A stretch of DNA of 64,000 bases, from the NCBI RefSeq assembly GCF_014697425.1, contig NZ_JACJRU010000033.1, forward strand, positions 20,102 through 84,101, written 5' to 3'. A program made the translations under genes and the position numbers. Of this stretch, positions 35,908 to 44,711 are shown in pieces; position 1 is the stretch's first letter, and the number at the start of each line of letters is the position of its first letter. The notes beneath the pieces are model-generated. The model searched no databases, had not been told where the DNA came from, and was given only the letters and a program-made list of their open reading frames with translations. The stretch comes from Nostoc sp. FACHB-110 (lineage in GTDB: Bacteria; Cyanobacteriota; Cyanobacteriia; Cyanobacteriales; Nostocaceae).

Positions 35908-36735
35908 TTAACCTACTTTGCCAACTTGCATCTGAGGAATAATCTGAGCTTGGGTTTCTAAAAAGTTATTCTGTTTGAGAATTTCATAGAGACTCACATC
36001 TTTTTCTAGCAAACAGGCGTGGCCACTATTGGGTAGAATGAACACCTGAGAATTAGGTAGAATATCAGCTATCCGTCTGACTTCGGTAACAGAGGGTAAA
36101 AGCCGATCGCTTGCACCAGCAATTAGCAATACTGGTTGTGTTAGGCGGCGTAATTGCTCATCATCCACTACAAATTCTCTTAATAAAGCCAACCGCCAGT
36201 TAACTGTTGCTGATGGTACAGAACGCATAGTTTTTAGCAGTTCGTGGCGATCGCTTCTGGTTATGCGTTCTAATGATGCCAAAAATGGCAGTAATCCCAA
36301 TGCACCAATATTATACAACGATTCTGGGACTAGGTACGATAGTTGAGATGCCCAGTCTAAAAAAGGTAGCAACCGAAACGCTGAAGCTGGATTAATTAAA
36401 ATAATGCGTTTAAATAAATTTGATGCTTTCGTGGCTACTTTCATCGCCAAGCAACCACCAAAAGATTCGCCACACAGATAAACTGCTCTTTGCGAACTTT
36501 TTTCTAATTCTGCATGAATTAAGTCCAGCACATTTTCGGTTAATTCTTCCCAACTCGTCAAGTCTTGTCTGGGGATCGCCAAGCAGCGAACATCAAAGCC
36601 TGATTCTAGCCCAGATGTTTGCGATCGCAATAATTCTCCAGTGCCATCCATCCCTGGTAAATAAACAAATAGTGGATACTCTGGCTGGAGTCTTTTAGGA
36701 GTTAGAAAACATGGCTTTAGTTCAACTTCTGGCAT
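35908..36735 (-). CDS. alpha/beta hydrolase, plant PES-like esterase part
   Basis: A 275-residue alpha/beta hydrolase. The oxyanion region is FVYLPGMDGTGELLRSQTSG, the nucleophile Ser is in LCGESFGG near residue 92, the Asp is likely in AGASDRLLPS, and the His is in PNSGHACLLEKD near 245. The PGxDGTG start resembles the hydrolase half of plant phytyl-ester-synthase proteins. I start at ATG 36735; a TTG six bases earlier is less likely. The next minus-strand gene upstream is an acyltransferase, the second half of the plant proteins. Confidence 0.8.
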   Translation of the reverse strand: MPEVELKPCFLTPKRLQPEYPLFVYLPGMDGTGELLRSQTSGLESGFDVRCLAIPRQDLTSWEELTENVLDLIHAELEKSSQRAVYLCGESFGGCLAMKVATKASNLFKRIILINPASAFRLLPFLDWASQLSYLVPESLYNIGALGLLPFLASLERITRSDRHELLKTMRSVPSATVNWRLALLREFVVDDEQLRRLTQPVLLIAGASDRLLPSVTEVRRIADILPNSQVFILPNSGHACLLEKDVSLYEILKQNNFLETQAQIIPQMQVGKVG

Positions 36736-37048
36736 TGTCAAATTTCAATTTCCTTGAGGATTTTAATTGATATACTTGCGTTTAAACCTTCTTTTAATTT
36801 AGGCTATCTTTGACCCTTTCTATGCCGCTTGTGTCAGTCAAAGTCTGTTAGAATAAGAAATTAGTTAATAAAAACTTATTGCCATATAAAACATACCTTT
36901 TATAAATATCAATTAATCTTATATGGTGAGCTTTTCAGTCAACATTGAGCAAGATATATCAATAATCAGCAAAAAATTACAATTATTCTCATGAGAAATT
37001 ATCTAAAATATATCTAATGATTGATTTTATTTTGCCCTGCTTGCGGCA
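36736..37048. other. gap between acyltransferase and hydrolase genes
   Basis: 313 bp, AT-rich, with no clear hairpin, repeat or small gene. The spacing suggests separate promoters rather than tight coupling. Confidence 0.4.
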
Positions 37049-37774
37049 TTAATAACAACCTTGGCGTAGCAAATTAGCTATTTCACTGTGACAGTGTTCA
37101 GTTAGCTCAGATACAACATTTTTTGCTTGTTTTCCATGATATTGAAGTTGATGATCTTTTGTAATCCAGTAAGGCCGACCCACTAACACAGCTACTCGTT
37201 GATATATAACCAATGGATGCCACCCATATTGATTAAATAAAGGTTCAGAAGGGTCAAATAAACTCAATAATTTCAGGGGAAAAGCTGTGGTGTTGACTTC
37301 TTCTAAAGAGGCGATCGCAATTGGTAAAATTGCTAAATCTGGTACACCCGATCGTAAAGCTAAATGAGCAAATCCTCGCTGAAATTCCCCAACTACAGAT
37401 GCTTGAGTTGACTGCACCATCGGTTCAGCACCTTCAGGAAAAACCCCCACCATCTGTTTTGACTGTAATAGCATCTTTGACTGGGCAAAGAAGCTTTGCT
37501 GACGGTTTACCACCGCTTCTAAAGGAAAGCAACCTAATTGTCCCGTGACAATTTCCCGCAGAATTGGTACTTGTCCCATATAGTGATGGCAAGCAAAACG
37601 AATCGGACTCGATAACGCTGCCATTAAAATCATGGCATCCATAAAGCTGCGGTGATTGCTCACTATTAACAAACTTGCATCACGAGGAATGCGATTCTCG
37701 TAATAGCGAAACATTCTTGTAGAAAAACTTGCCAAGATCAAGCGAGAAACGTCCAGAGGACTATTTAGACTCAT
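37049..37774 (-). CDS. LPLAT-type acyltransferase (PlsC-like or PES-like)
   Basis: A 241-residue acyltransferase. Motif I is SNHRSFMDAMIL (HxxxxD), the GxxP-region is VFPEGAEPM (EGxE instead of EGTR), and a later conserved Pro motif is AILPIAIASLE. It belongs to the LPLAT superfamily. The EGAEP form and the neighbouring hydrolase point to the plant PES/diacylglycerol acyltransferase-like type rather than ordinary PlsC; this is inference. The substrate could be phytol, diacylglycerol or a lysolipid. Confidence 0.75.
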   Translation of the reverse strand: MSLNSPLDVSRLILASFSTRMFRYYENRIPRDASLLIVSNHRSFMDAMILMAALSSPIRFACHHYMGQVPILREIVTGQLGCFPLEAVVNRQQSFFAQSKMLLQSKQMVGVFPEGAEPMVQSTQASVVGEFQRGFAHLALRSGVPDLAILPIAIASLEEVNTTAFPLKLLSLFDPSEPLFNQYGWHPLVIYQRVAVLVGRPYWITKDHQLQYHGKQAKNVVSELTEHCHSEIANLLRQGCY

Positions 37775-38148
37775 ATCTAAATATATTTTTGGGAAAATTT
37801 CGTAGTTTATCTTGAATTAATTTTTACATTTCTTTACTAGGAACACGACCATCTTAGGATAGAAATGTCATATCCACAAAAGCAGATGTTTTTTCTATGT
37901 TTAGAGCGGTGTATTTTTAGGCACAATAATATGAGATAAAAAAACATTACAAAAAGATATTAACTGTTAATTTCCGTTGAAATTACAAAAAATAGCAAGA
38001 TTTGTACTTATTCAAAAACATTCCTGAACTCGATAAGTTTGCTAATATTAAAGTGAGGTTTGAAAAAGCGATAGTAATGTTATATAATTGCGTGGTTTTG
38101 CCGTCATAAGTAAGTAAAAAAACGTTTTAATAATTTATTTTATTCTGC
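37775..38148. other. divergent upstream region of the acyltransferase and metG
   Basis: 374 bp, AT-rich. It should hold both promoters. I see no T-box-like or SAM-riboswitch fold for metG, nor any small gene. Confidence 0.4.
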
Positions 38149-39750
38149 ATGAACTTAGTGGATAAAACAAACAAGACATTTGCACTGACAACACCCCTTT
38201 ACTATGTAAACGATGTTCCTCATATTGGCAGTGCTTATACAACCATTGCCGCAGATGTAGTGGCTAGATTTCAAAGGTTATTAGGTCATCGTGTCCTGCT
38301 AATTACAGGTACAGATGAACACGGACAAAAAATTCAACGTTCGGCTGAAGCTTTAGGCAAAGCACCCCAAGATTTTTGTGATGCCATTGTCCCTAGTTTC
38401 ATGAGCCTATGGGAAATATTAAACATTCAATATGATCGCTTTAGTCGTACAACAGCCCCACGTCATGAAGCTATAGTCAAAGAATTTTTTGGGCGAGTTT
38501 GGGAAAAAGGTGATATCTACCAAGGACAACAAACAGGTTGGTATTGTGTATCCTGTGAGGAATTTAAAGAAGAAAGAGAATTATTAGAAGGGCATCGTTG
38601 TCCGATTCATACCAATAAAGAAGTTGAGTGGCGAGACGAAAAAAATTATTTTTTTCGTTTGTCTAAATACCAAACTCAGCTAGAAGAATTTTATCAATCA
38701 CACCCAGACTTTATTCAGCCTGCTAGCCGCCGTAATGAAGTTTTAAGCTTTGTCAGTCAAGGTTTACAAGACTTTTCCGTTTCTCGGATTAATCTCGACT
38801 GGGGTTTTCCTGTACCGACTGATCCGCAGCATACACTGTATGTCTGGTTTGATGCGCTGCTAGGTTATGTTACAGCCTTGTTAGAACCCGATGCCGAACC
38901 AACCTTAGCCAACGCCTTAGCCACATGGTGGCCGATTAACTTGCATTTAATTGGTAAAGATATTCTGCGCTTTCATGCAGTTTACTGGCCAGCAATGCTA
39001 CTGTCAGCAGATTTACCACTACCGCAGCGAGTGTTTGGACACGGGTTTTTGACTAAAGATGGCCAAAAAATGGGTAAAGCACTAGGTAATACCCTCGACC
39101 CAGTTGCCTTAGTCAAGAGTTATGGTAGTGATGCGGTTCGTTATTACTTCCTTAAGGAAATCGAATTTGGCAAAGATGGCGATTTTAATGAAAGTAGATT
39201 CATTAATGTTCTAAATGCAGATTTGGCAAATGACTTAGGTAATTTGCTCAATCGTTCCTTAAACATGGTGAAAAAATACTGTGCTGGCAATGGATTGACA
39301 ATTACAGAGGAAACAATTGCTGCTGACAGTCCTTTAAGGACAATTGGTTTAAGTCTAGGGGAAGAGGTACAACAAGCCTATGAAACACTAGCTTTTAACC
39401 AAGCCTGCGAAGCTATCCTGTCGTTGGTACAAGCCGGGAATAAGTTTATTGATGATCAAGCACCTTGGTCATTATATAAACAAGGACAGCAGCAGGAAGT
39501 AGAAAAAGTGCTTTACGCAGTTTTAGAATCTGTAAGGCTTGCAGCTTATCTTTTATCACCAGTTATTCCTAATATCAGTAGCGACATTTATCAGCAACTC
39601 GGTTTGGGAATTAACTTTAACGAGCAAACTAAAACAGCGATCGCAGCCCCATTTTCTATTCATTCTAAATGGGGGATACTATCTAATAAACAACAGTTGG
39701 GTAATCCTCAACCAATCTTTAAACGCATAGAATCTCCTAAAAAAGATTAG
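38149..39750 (+). CDS. metG: methionyl-tRNA synthetase
   Basis: A 533-residue class I synthetase that charges tRNA-Met. The HIGH signature is HIGSAYT near residue 25, and the zinc knuckle is YCVSC...CPIH (residues about 129-158). The KMSKS loop reads KMGKALGN near 306, with Gly and Ala at positions where many enzymes have Ser. The anticodon-binding domain follows and there is no C-terminal EMAP/tRNA-binding extension, as expected for this short form. A weak AGATTA / TAATCT hairpin with T tract overlaps the stop (39743-39765). Confidence 0.96.
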   Translation: MNLVDKTNKTFALTTPLYYVNDVPHIGSAYTTIAADVVARFQRLLGHRVLLITGTDEHGQKIQRSAEALGKAPQDFCDAIVPSFMSLWEILNIQYDRFSRTTAPRHEAIVKEFFGRVWEKGDIYQGQQTGWYCVSCEEFKEERELLEGHRCPIHTNKEVEWRDEKNYFFRLSKYQTQLEEFYQSHPDFIQPASRRNEVLSFVSQGLQDFSVSRINLDWGFPVPTDPQHTLYVWFDALLGYVTALLEPDAEPTLANALATWWPINLHLIGKDILRFHAVYWPAMLLSADLPLPQRVFGHGFLTKDGQKMGKALGNTLDPVALVKSYGSDAVRYYFLKEIEFGKDGDFNESRFINVLNADLANDLGNLLNRSLNMVKKYCAGNGLTITEETIAADSPLRTIGLSLGEEVQQAYETLAFNQACEAILSLVQAGNKFIDDQAPWSLYKQGQQQEVEKVLYAVLESVRLAAYLLSPVIPNISSDIYQQLGLGINFNEQTKTAIAAPFSIHSKWGILSNKQQLGNPQPIFKRIESPKKD

Positions 39751-39913
39751 TTTTTTTAATCTCTTTCAGAACATTTTCTAATCTCTCAAAAATCTCAAAA
39801 AATTTATCGGGGCTAAACTTAAATAACTAGCTCCGGAAAATTATCATAAAACACTCTAACTAAAACTCAAAGTTGGAAATTTGTATCAAAAATAACAAGA
39901 TAAAAATTGAGGT

Positions 39914-40555
39914 ATGACAACAATGTTGAATAATTTAGAAAACGACTCGATATTCACTCCCGAACAAGTTTTAGAGAATCGAGGTCGAGTTGCTATATTT
40001 ATTGATGGCTCAAATCTATTTTACGCTGCTTTGCAATTAGGAATTGAAATCGATTACACCAAGTTATTGTGTCGTTTAACAGGTGGTTCTCGACTGTTGC
40101 GGGCCTTTTTCTACACAGGTGTAGATAGAACAAATGAAAAGCAACAGGGTTTTTTGTTGTGGATGCGGCGCAATGGTTATCGCGTCATTGCTAAAGATTT
40201 AGTACAACTACCAGATGGTTCTAAAAAAGCCAACTTAGATGTCGAAATAGCTGTTGATATGATGGCTTTAGTCGATTCTTATGATACTGCTGTGTTGGTG
40301 AGTGGTGATGGCGATTTAGCCTACGCTGTCAATTCTGTGAGCTATCGTGGTGTAAGGGTAGAGGTTGTGAGTTTACGCTCTATGACCAGTGATAGTTTAA
40401 TTAATGTTAGCGATCGCTACATTGATTTAGAAGCTATCAAAGAAGATATCCAAAAAACCCCACGCCAAAGTTATCCATATCGTCCTCTGACAAGTATGGG
40501 TTTTTTGGATGACCCCACAGACCATGACGGACATTTAGAAATTCAAGATACATGA
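39914..40555 (+). CDS. LabA-like NYN domain protein
   Basis: A 213-residue protein of the LabA/DUF88 family with an NYN (PIN-like) nuclease fold. Acidic residues for metal binding are in VAIFIDGSNLFYA (near residue 35), KKANLDVEIAVDMMAL and LVSGDGDLAYAV. In Synechococcus LabA acts in the output of the KaiABC clock. The gene ends inside the first codon of lptC (ATGA overlap), so the two are translationally coupled. Confidence 0.88.
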   Translation: MTTMLNNLENDSIFTPEQVLENRGRVAIFIDGSNLFYAALQLGIEIDYTKLLCRLTGGSRLLRAFFYTGVDRTNEKQQGFLLWMRRNGYRVIAKDLVQLPDGSKKANLDVEIAVDMMALVDSYDTAVLVSGDGDLAYAVNSVSYRGVRVEVVSLRSMTSDSLINVSDRYIDLEAIKEDIQKTPRQSYPYRPLTSMGFLDDPTDHDGHLEIQDT

Positions 40556-41817
40556 AGCATCAGCAAGGCTGGCAGATAAAAAAAACAAATTTTAGATTTA
40601 TGGGGGGAAAAAACAATCAATCCCCCCAATTTCATTACTTTCATTTTTGGAGTTTCATTCAAATTAAAACTAATTGGTATTACCTACCTCTAATTTTAGT
40701 TATCATGATGACTTTAGGAGCTTGTGGAGGTAAATTTACAGCCTCTAATCAAAATAAGCAAAATCAGTCATCAGGAGATTCGGACAGTAATTTAACTTTT
40801 TTTGATGTGACTCTAGAACAAGCTGATGAAGCCGGAAAACCACTTTGGAAAGTTAAAGCAAAACAGGCAAAATACACCAAAGAAAAACAAATTGGTCAAG
40901 CGGAAAATCCTTATGGAGAACTATATCAAGATGGCAAAATAGTCTATCAAATAAAAGCAGACCAAGCAGATATTGAACAAGACGGTAAAAGACTATTTCT
41001 CAAAGGTAGAATATTTGCAACAGACCCGAATAACGGGGTAGTTTTGCAAGGTAACGAAATGGAATGGTTGCCTAAAGAAGATTTATTGATTGTCCGCAAT
41101 CAAATTAATGGACAGCATAAACAGTTACAGGCAGTAGCGCAAGAAGCACGAGTAAAAACTAGGGAACAAACAGTAGATTTTTCTGGCAAAGTTATCGCCA
41201 ACTCTACCGATCCCCAGCTGCAAATGCGAACTGAACATTTAATTTGGCAGATTAAACAAGAAAAATTAATTGGCGATCGCCCGTTACAATTTGATCGTTA
41301 TAAAAATAATCAAATCACAGATCGCGGTCGCGGCAACGCAGCCGAAGTTAACTTAAAAACCAAGATTGCTACTATTAAACAAAATGCCCAAGCAGATTTA
41401 CTCGACCCACCAGTGCAGATACTAAGTAACTCTCTGGCTTGGGATATGAATACAGAAAATGTCAAAAGCAATTCGGCGGTACGCGTATTTCACCGGGTAG
41501 AAAAGCTGGTTGTGACAGGTAATCAAGGTGAAATGAGAATACCGCAAAAAACAGTTTATTTAGCAGGTAATGTTAACGCTGTTGGGCAGCGCCGCCAATC
41601 TTTAAAATCACAAAATCTCACCTGGTACTTGGATAAAAAATTATTAGAAGCACAGGGAAATGTAATTTATAAACAAGTCGATCCGCCTTTAACTTTTAAT
41701 GGCGACACCGCTGTAGGTAATCTCCAAACAGAGAACATCGTTGTCAGTGGTGGTAAATCAGGTGGCCGCGTGGTGACAGAGATTATTCCTCAAGAGTCAA
41801 AGGTCAATCGTCAATAG
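40552..41817 (+). CDS. lptC: LptC family LPS-export protein
   Basis: A 421-residue protein. A basic N-terminus and a hydrophobic segment (YYLPLILVIMMTLGACGG) end in a lipobox-like LGAC, so it is a lipoprotein or anchored periplasmic protein. The rest has LptC-type beta-rich repeats (FFDVTLEQADEAGKPLWKVKAKQAKYTKEKQ, then several ...VYLAGNV, ...LEAQGNV units), which build the periplasmic bridge carrying lipopolysaccharide with LptA. The long form (one LptC head plus added LptA-like repeats) is common in cyanobacteria. Starts with the ATGA overlap to the labA-like gene. Confidence 0.85.
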   Translation: MKHQQGWQIKKTNFRFMGGKNNQSPQFHYFHFWSFIQIKTNWYYLPLILVIMMTLGACGGKFTASNQNKQNQSSGDSDSNLTFFDVTLEQADEAGKPLWKVKAKQAKYTKEKQIGQAENPYGELYQDGKIVYQIKADQADIEQDGKRLFLKGRIFATDPNNGVVLQGNEMEWLPKEDLLIVRNQINGQHKQLQAVAQEARVKTREQTVDFSGKVIANSTDPQLQMRTEHLIWQIKQEKLIGDRPLQFDRYKNNQITDRGRGNAAEVNLKTKIATIKQNAQADLLDPPVQILSNSLAWDMNTENVKSNSAVRVFHRVEKLVVTGNQGEMRIPQKTVYLAGNVNAVGQRRQSLKSQNLTWYLDKKLLEAQGNVIYKQVDPPLTFNGDTAVGNLQTENIVVSGGKSGGRVVTEIIPQESKVNRQ

Positions 41818-41984
41818 TAATTGTCTTTGATTGATAAATCACTTATGAGGTAGGGAATAGGAAATAGCTGACCAAAACGGGGTGTAGGTTAGAGGTTGTT
41901 TTCCCACAACCCATAGGGTACAAGCCCCTGCTTTTAAGTATGAGATTCCCTACACCCTACACCCGTTGCGCCACACCCTTTTCA

Positions 41985-43304
41985 TTAACTTCTCAACACA
42001 ATCTCCATCCGACTAGGTGAACCTAATTCTGGTAGAGAGTTAGCAGGTGAGTGTGGAGTAATAGCCGGGGGAATTTCTGGAGAAACTTGTAGCTGTTTAA
42101 CCAGACTTTGCAATAGTTTGTCTTGTTCTAGGCGATAATTGGATACATAAGGGCCGCGGTTGAGAATCGCAAACCAAACCAAACCACGATCGCGTGTTGG
42201 CATTACACCAGCTAAAGCACTCACATCCCGGAGAGTACCAGTTTTCATAACTGTCCCAACAGGCATATGTCGAGAATGCAATGTTCCCCGATGGTCAAAC
42301 CCAGACATCGGAAACAAGTCTGACAAATTCAGTTGATGTGCAGATGCTAGCTGTTGAATAGTCATTAACATGGCACAAACAGCCCTAGGCGAAATGCGAT
42401 TTTCTGGGCCTAGTCCAGAACCATTAATTAATTGAATTTCTGACTGAGGTACTCCAGCAAGACTAGCGGCTGTTGTTTGGACTACACCTGCGCCTCCTAC
42501 TGACTCTGCTAACATTTCTGCCATTTCGTTATTGCTGTAAACATTCATTTCTTTGAGCAATTGGCGCAAAGGCAAGGATTTATGACGCACTAGTAGAGTT
42601 TGTTGCGGCGGTTGTGGTGCAACTTTAATTGTCCCAGCGATCGCCACATCCGGCTTTGGTGTACCCTTGGGCATGATGGAGTGAATATACATTGCCGGAC
42701 GAGTCCAACTTTTATAATTAAGTGCTTGCTTCACCATCTGACCTGCAAGTAGGGGGTGACGCTGAAAATTCATCGCAAAATTGCCAGTAATTAGCAAATT
42801 GCCTTTTACTTGCTTAATACCCATTTTATTAAGTGTATTCCCAAGAGCGATCGCTTCTTCCCAAACAAACATCGGGTCGCCACCACCGTTAATTACTAAA
42901 TCACCTTGTAATACACCATTAACTACTGGCCCTGTAGTTCCAATTAAAGTTTCAAATTGGTGGTCTGGCCCCCAAGTTTTTAAAGACACCAAAGAAGTCG
43001 CCACCTTAGTTAAAGAAGCCGCAGGTAGAGGAGTTGTACCTTGGTGATTAGCCATTAACACAGGCCCCGACTGTAACCAAATACCTTGGCTTTCAGTTAA
43101 ATTTTGCGCTACTAACTTAGATTTTATTAAACCTTGTAAATATTGTTTTACTGTATTAACCCCTGCTGGATTAGGATCAGGAGCGAGAATCAAGCTAGGA
43201 TTACCTTGCCAAGCCAATGCATCTAAGGCTTCATAAGGTTTGATTTGCACTCCAGCCATTTCTAGCCATAGAGAAACCAAACCCGAACTCAATAATTCCA
43301 GCAT
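41985..43304 (-). CDS. dacB: D-alanyl-D-alanine carboxypeptidase (PBP4/DacB)
   Basis: A 439-residue S13 peptidase that trims the peptidoglycan stem peptide. The active motifs are intact: ASLTKVA (SxxK, near residue 97), YSNNEMAE (SxN, near 258) and MKTGTLRD (KTG, near 352). The inserted domain seen in E. coli PBP4 is shorter here. The N-terminal 20 residues (MLELLSSGLVSLWLEMAG) are only weakly hydrophobic, so the export signal is unclear. Confidence 0.9.
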   Translation of the reverse strand: MLELLSSGLVSLWLEMAGVQIKPYEALDALAWQGNPSLILAPDPNPAGVNTVKQYLQGLIKSKLVAQNLTESQGIWLQSGPVLMANHQGTTPLPAASLTKVATSLVSLKTWGPDHQFETLIGTTGPVVNGVLQGDLVINGGGDPMFVWEEAIALGNTLNKMGIKQVKGNLLITGNFAMNFQRHPLLAGQMVKQALNYKSWTRPAMYIHSIMPKGTPKPDVAIAGTIKVAPQPPQQTLLVRHKSLPLRQLLKEMNVYSNNEMAEMLAESVGGAGVVQTTAASLAGVPQSEIQLINGSGLGPENRISPRAVCAMLMTIQQLASAHQLNLSDLFPMSGFDHRGTLHSRHMPVGTVMKTGTLRDVSALAGVMPTRDRGLVWFAILNRGPYVSNYRLEQDKLLQSLVKQLQVSPEIPPAITPHSPANSLPELGSPSRMEIVLRS

Positions 43305-43856
43305 ATTTTATTCCCCAATCTCCTCTAGGATGTGATCAATCATTTACTGTGCTAAATATACAAGCTTTTTTATAGTCATCAGCATTGGGTAATCATAACT
43401 GGTCTTTTTCTAATCTGGTAGTAGGTGGAAAAATATTTTTTGATAATTGCTAATCTTGCTCTTGCTAATATTCAGCCTCATCAAAATAGTCAGTATAAAC
43501 TTCCTAGTTACAGTACAAAAATTTATACCAATATGTATGGTGATTTTCAGGAAAATATTTCTATATTAGTTTTATGAAGTGCTACTTTTATGAGAAATTT
43601 TTACTATTTAATTATTGCCGAACTGTGCATTTTTAATACCAGATTAAAATTCGTTTAAATGAGCATTTTTATTTATCTGGATTATGCGGTAGCGATCGCC
43701 AAATTTTCCCTATCTAGAAAAAATATCACATTCATCCATATCAGATAAATTACCTCTAAGACGAGGAACTTCTGGCGGCTTGGCAAGAAAAAGAACACAC
43801 TACCCACTCTAAAAGTGTCAAAATATTATTTGTATCATCTACCCATAAAATCACTT
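43305..43856. other. AT-rich gene-free stretch
   Basis: About 550 bp, with one GCGATCGC octamer near 43692. No coding frame, RNA gene or notable repeat is seen. Confidence 0.4.
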
Positions 43857-44141
43857 ATGCCTAAAGCAATTTGGAACGGTGCAACTTTAGCACAAAGCGA
43901 TAATACTGTAGTTGTGGAAGGCAATCATTATTTTCCTCCCGACACAATTAACAAGCAGTATTTTCAAGACAGCAACACACACACCACTTGTCCTTGGAAA
44001 GGTGTTGCTAGTTACTACAGTATCGAAGTCGATGGACAAGTTAATAAAGACGCTGCTTGGTACTATCCTAGTGCCAAAGAAAAGGCAAAAAATATTGAAG
44101 GTTACGTCGCTTTCTGGAAAGGCGTAAAAGTTGAAGCTTAA
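43857..44141 (+). CDS. DUF427 family protein
   Basis: A 94-residue protein. PKAIWNGATLAQSDNTVVVEGNHYFPP, TTCPWKGVASYYSIEVDG, DAAWYYPSAKE and GYVAFWKGVKVE are the characteristic DUF427 pattern, a small beta-rich fold of unknown biochemical role. I start at 43857 (MPKAIW) because family members begin there; an upstream GTG adds 14 residues. Confidence 0.88.
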   Translation: MPKAIWNGATLAQSDNTVVVEGNHYFPPDTINKQYFQDSNTHTTCPWKGVASYYSIEVDGQVNKDAAWYYPSAKEKAKNIEGYVAFWKGVKVEA

Positions 44142-44149
44142 TCTTAGAG

Positions 44150-44316
44150 GTTGGCGATTAGAAATCGCGGCTACACAGACAAAACCCACCTTCGTGGGTT
44201 CAAAAACCTTGATTTTTCATGAGTCCGTGCAGGTGGTCACTGAGCTTGTCGAAGTGCGAACTTTGTTTGTGTAGTAGCGAATTATATTCGCCCAAAACTT
44301 TTAAAACATCCTCTTA
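44150..44316. repeat. multi-hairpin element C
   Basis: Four hairpins in a row: GCGATT / AATCGC, AACCCAC / GTGGGTT, a third at GTCCGTGCAGG, and GCGAAT / ATTCGC; CTACACAGACAAA pairs with TTTGTTTGTGTAG as a central stem. A foreign palindrome, GGTCACTGAGCTTGTCGAAG, has inserted at 44234-44257. Related copies are at 61054-61200 and 53098-53244 (inverted). The rest of 44317-44640 is gene-free. Confidence 0.8.
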
Positions 44317-44651
44317 AATGACTGAGGCTGATTTGCTGAAACTGTTGATTTTTAAAGTTTCAGCAAATCATTTTTTTATGTAACTATACCATTTCACCAA
44401 AAACTTTGATGTATAGCAGTCGAAGTATAGATAAAAACTATGTTGATGGCTGAACGTTTTGATGATACTGAGTTCTTCCTCAGTGGTTAGCACTTTGCTA
44501 TGTTACTCATTCAAGCTGAATTTTATAGAGTAGTTCCGTAGCAGTTACCACAAATCTACGTCCTACTCCTTTCCCTACCCTAGCTAATATAACCGCGAAT
44601 GTCTTTGTTTGGCTGATTTTCTGCCCAAAATTAATTCTTCAAGAAGCTACG

Positions 44652-44701
44652 GCGATGCCTACAACAAAGGCATCGCGGATTTTAGATAATATCTAAAATC
44701 C
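44652..44701 (-). terminator. double hairpin after pnp
   Basis: Two adjacent hairpins: GCGATGCCT / AGGCATCGC and GGATTTTAGAT / ATCTAAAATCC. On the minus strand they lie directly after the pnp stop. Neither has a clear T tract; they could protect or process the transcript of a ribonuclease gene. Confidence 0.55.
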
Positions 44702-44711
44702 CAAACCGATT

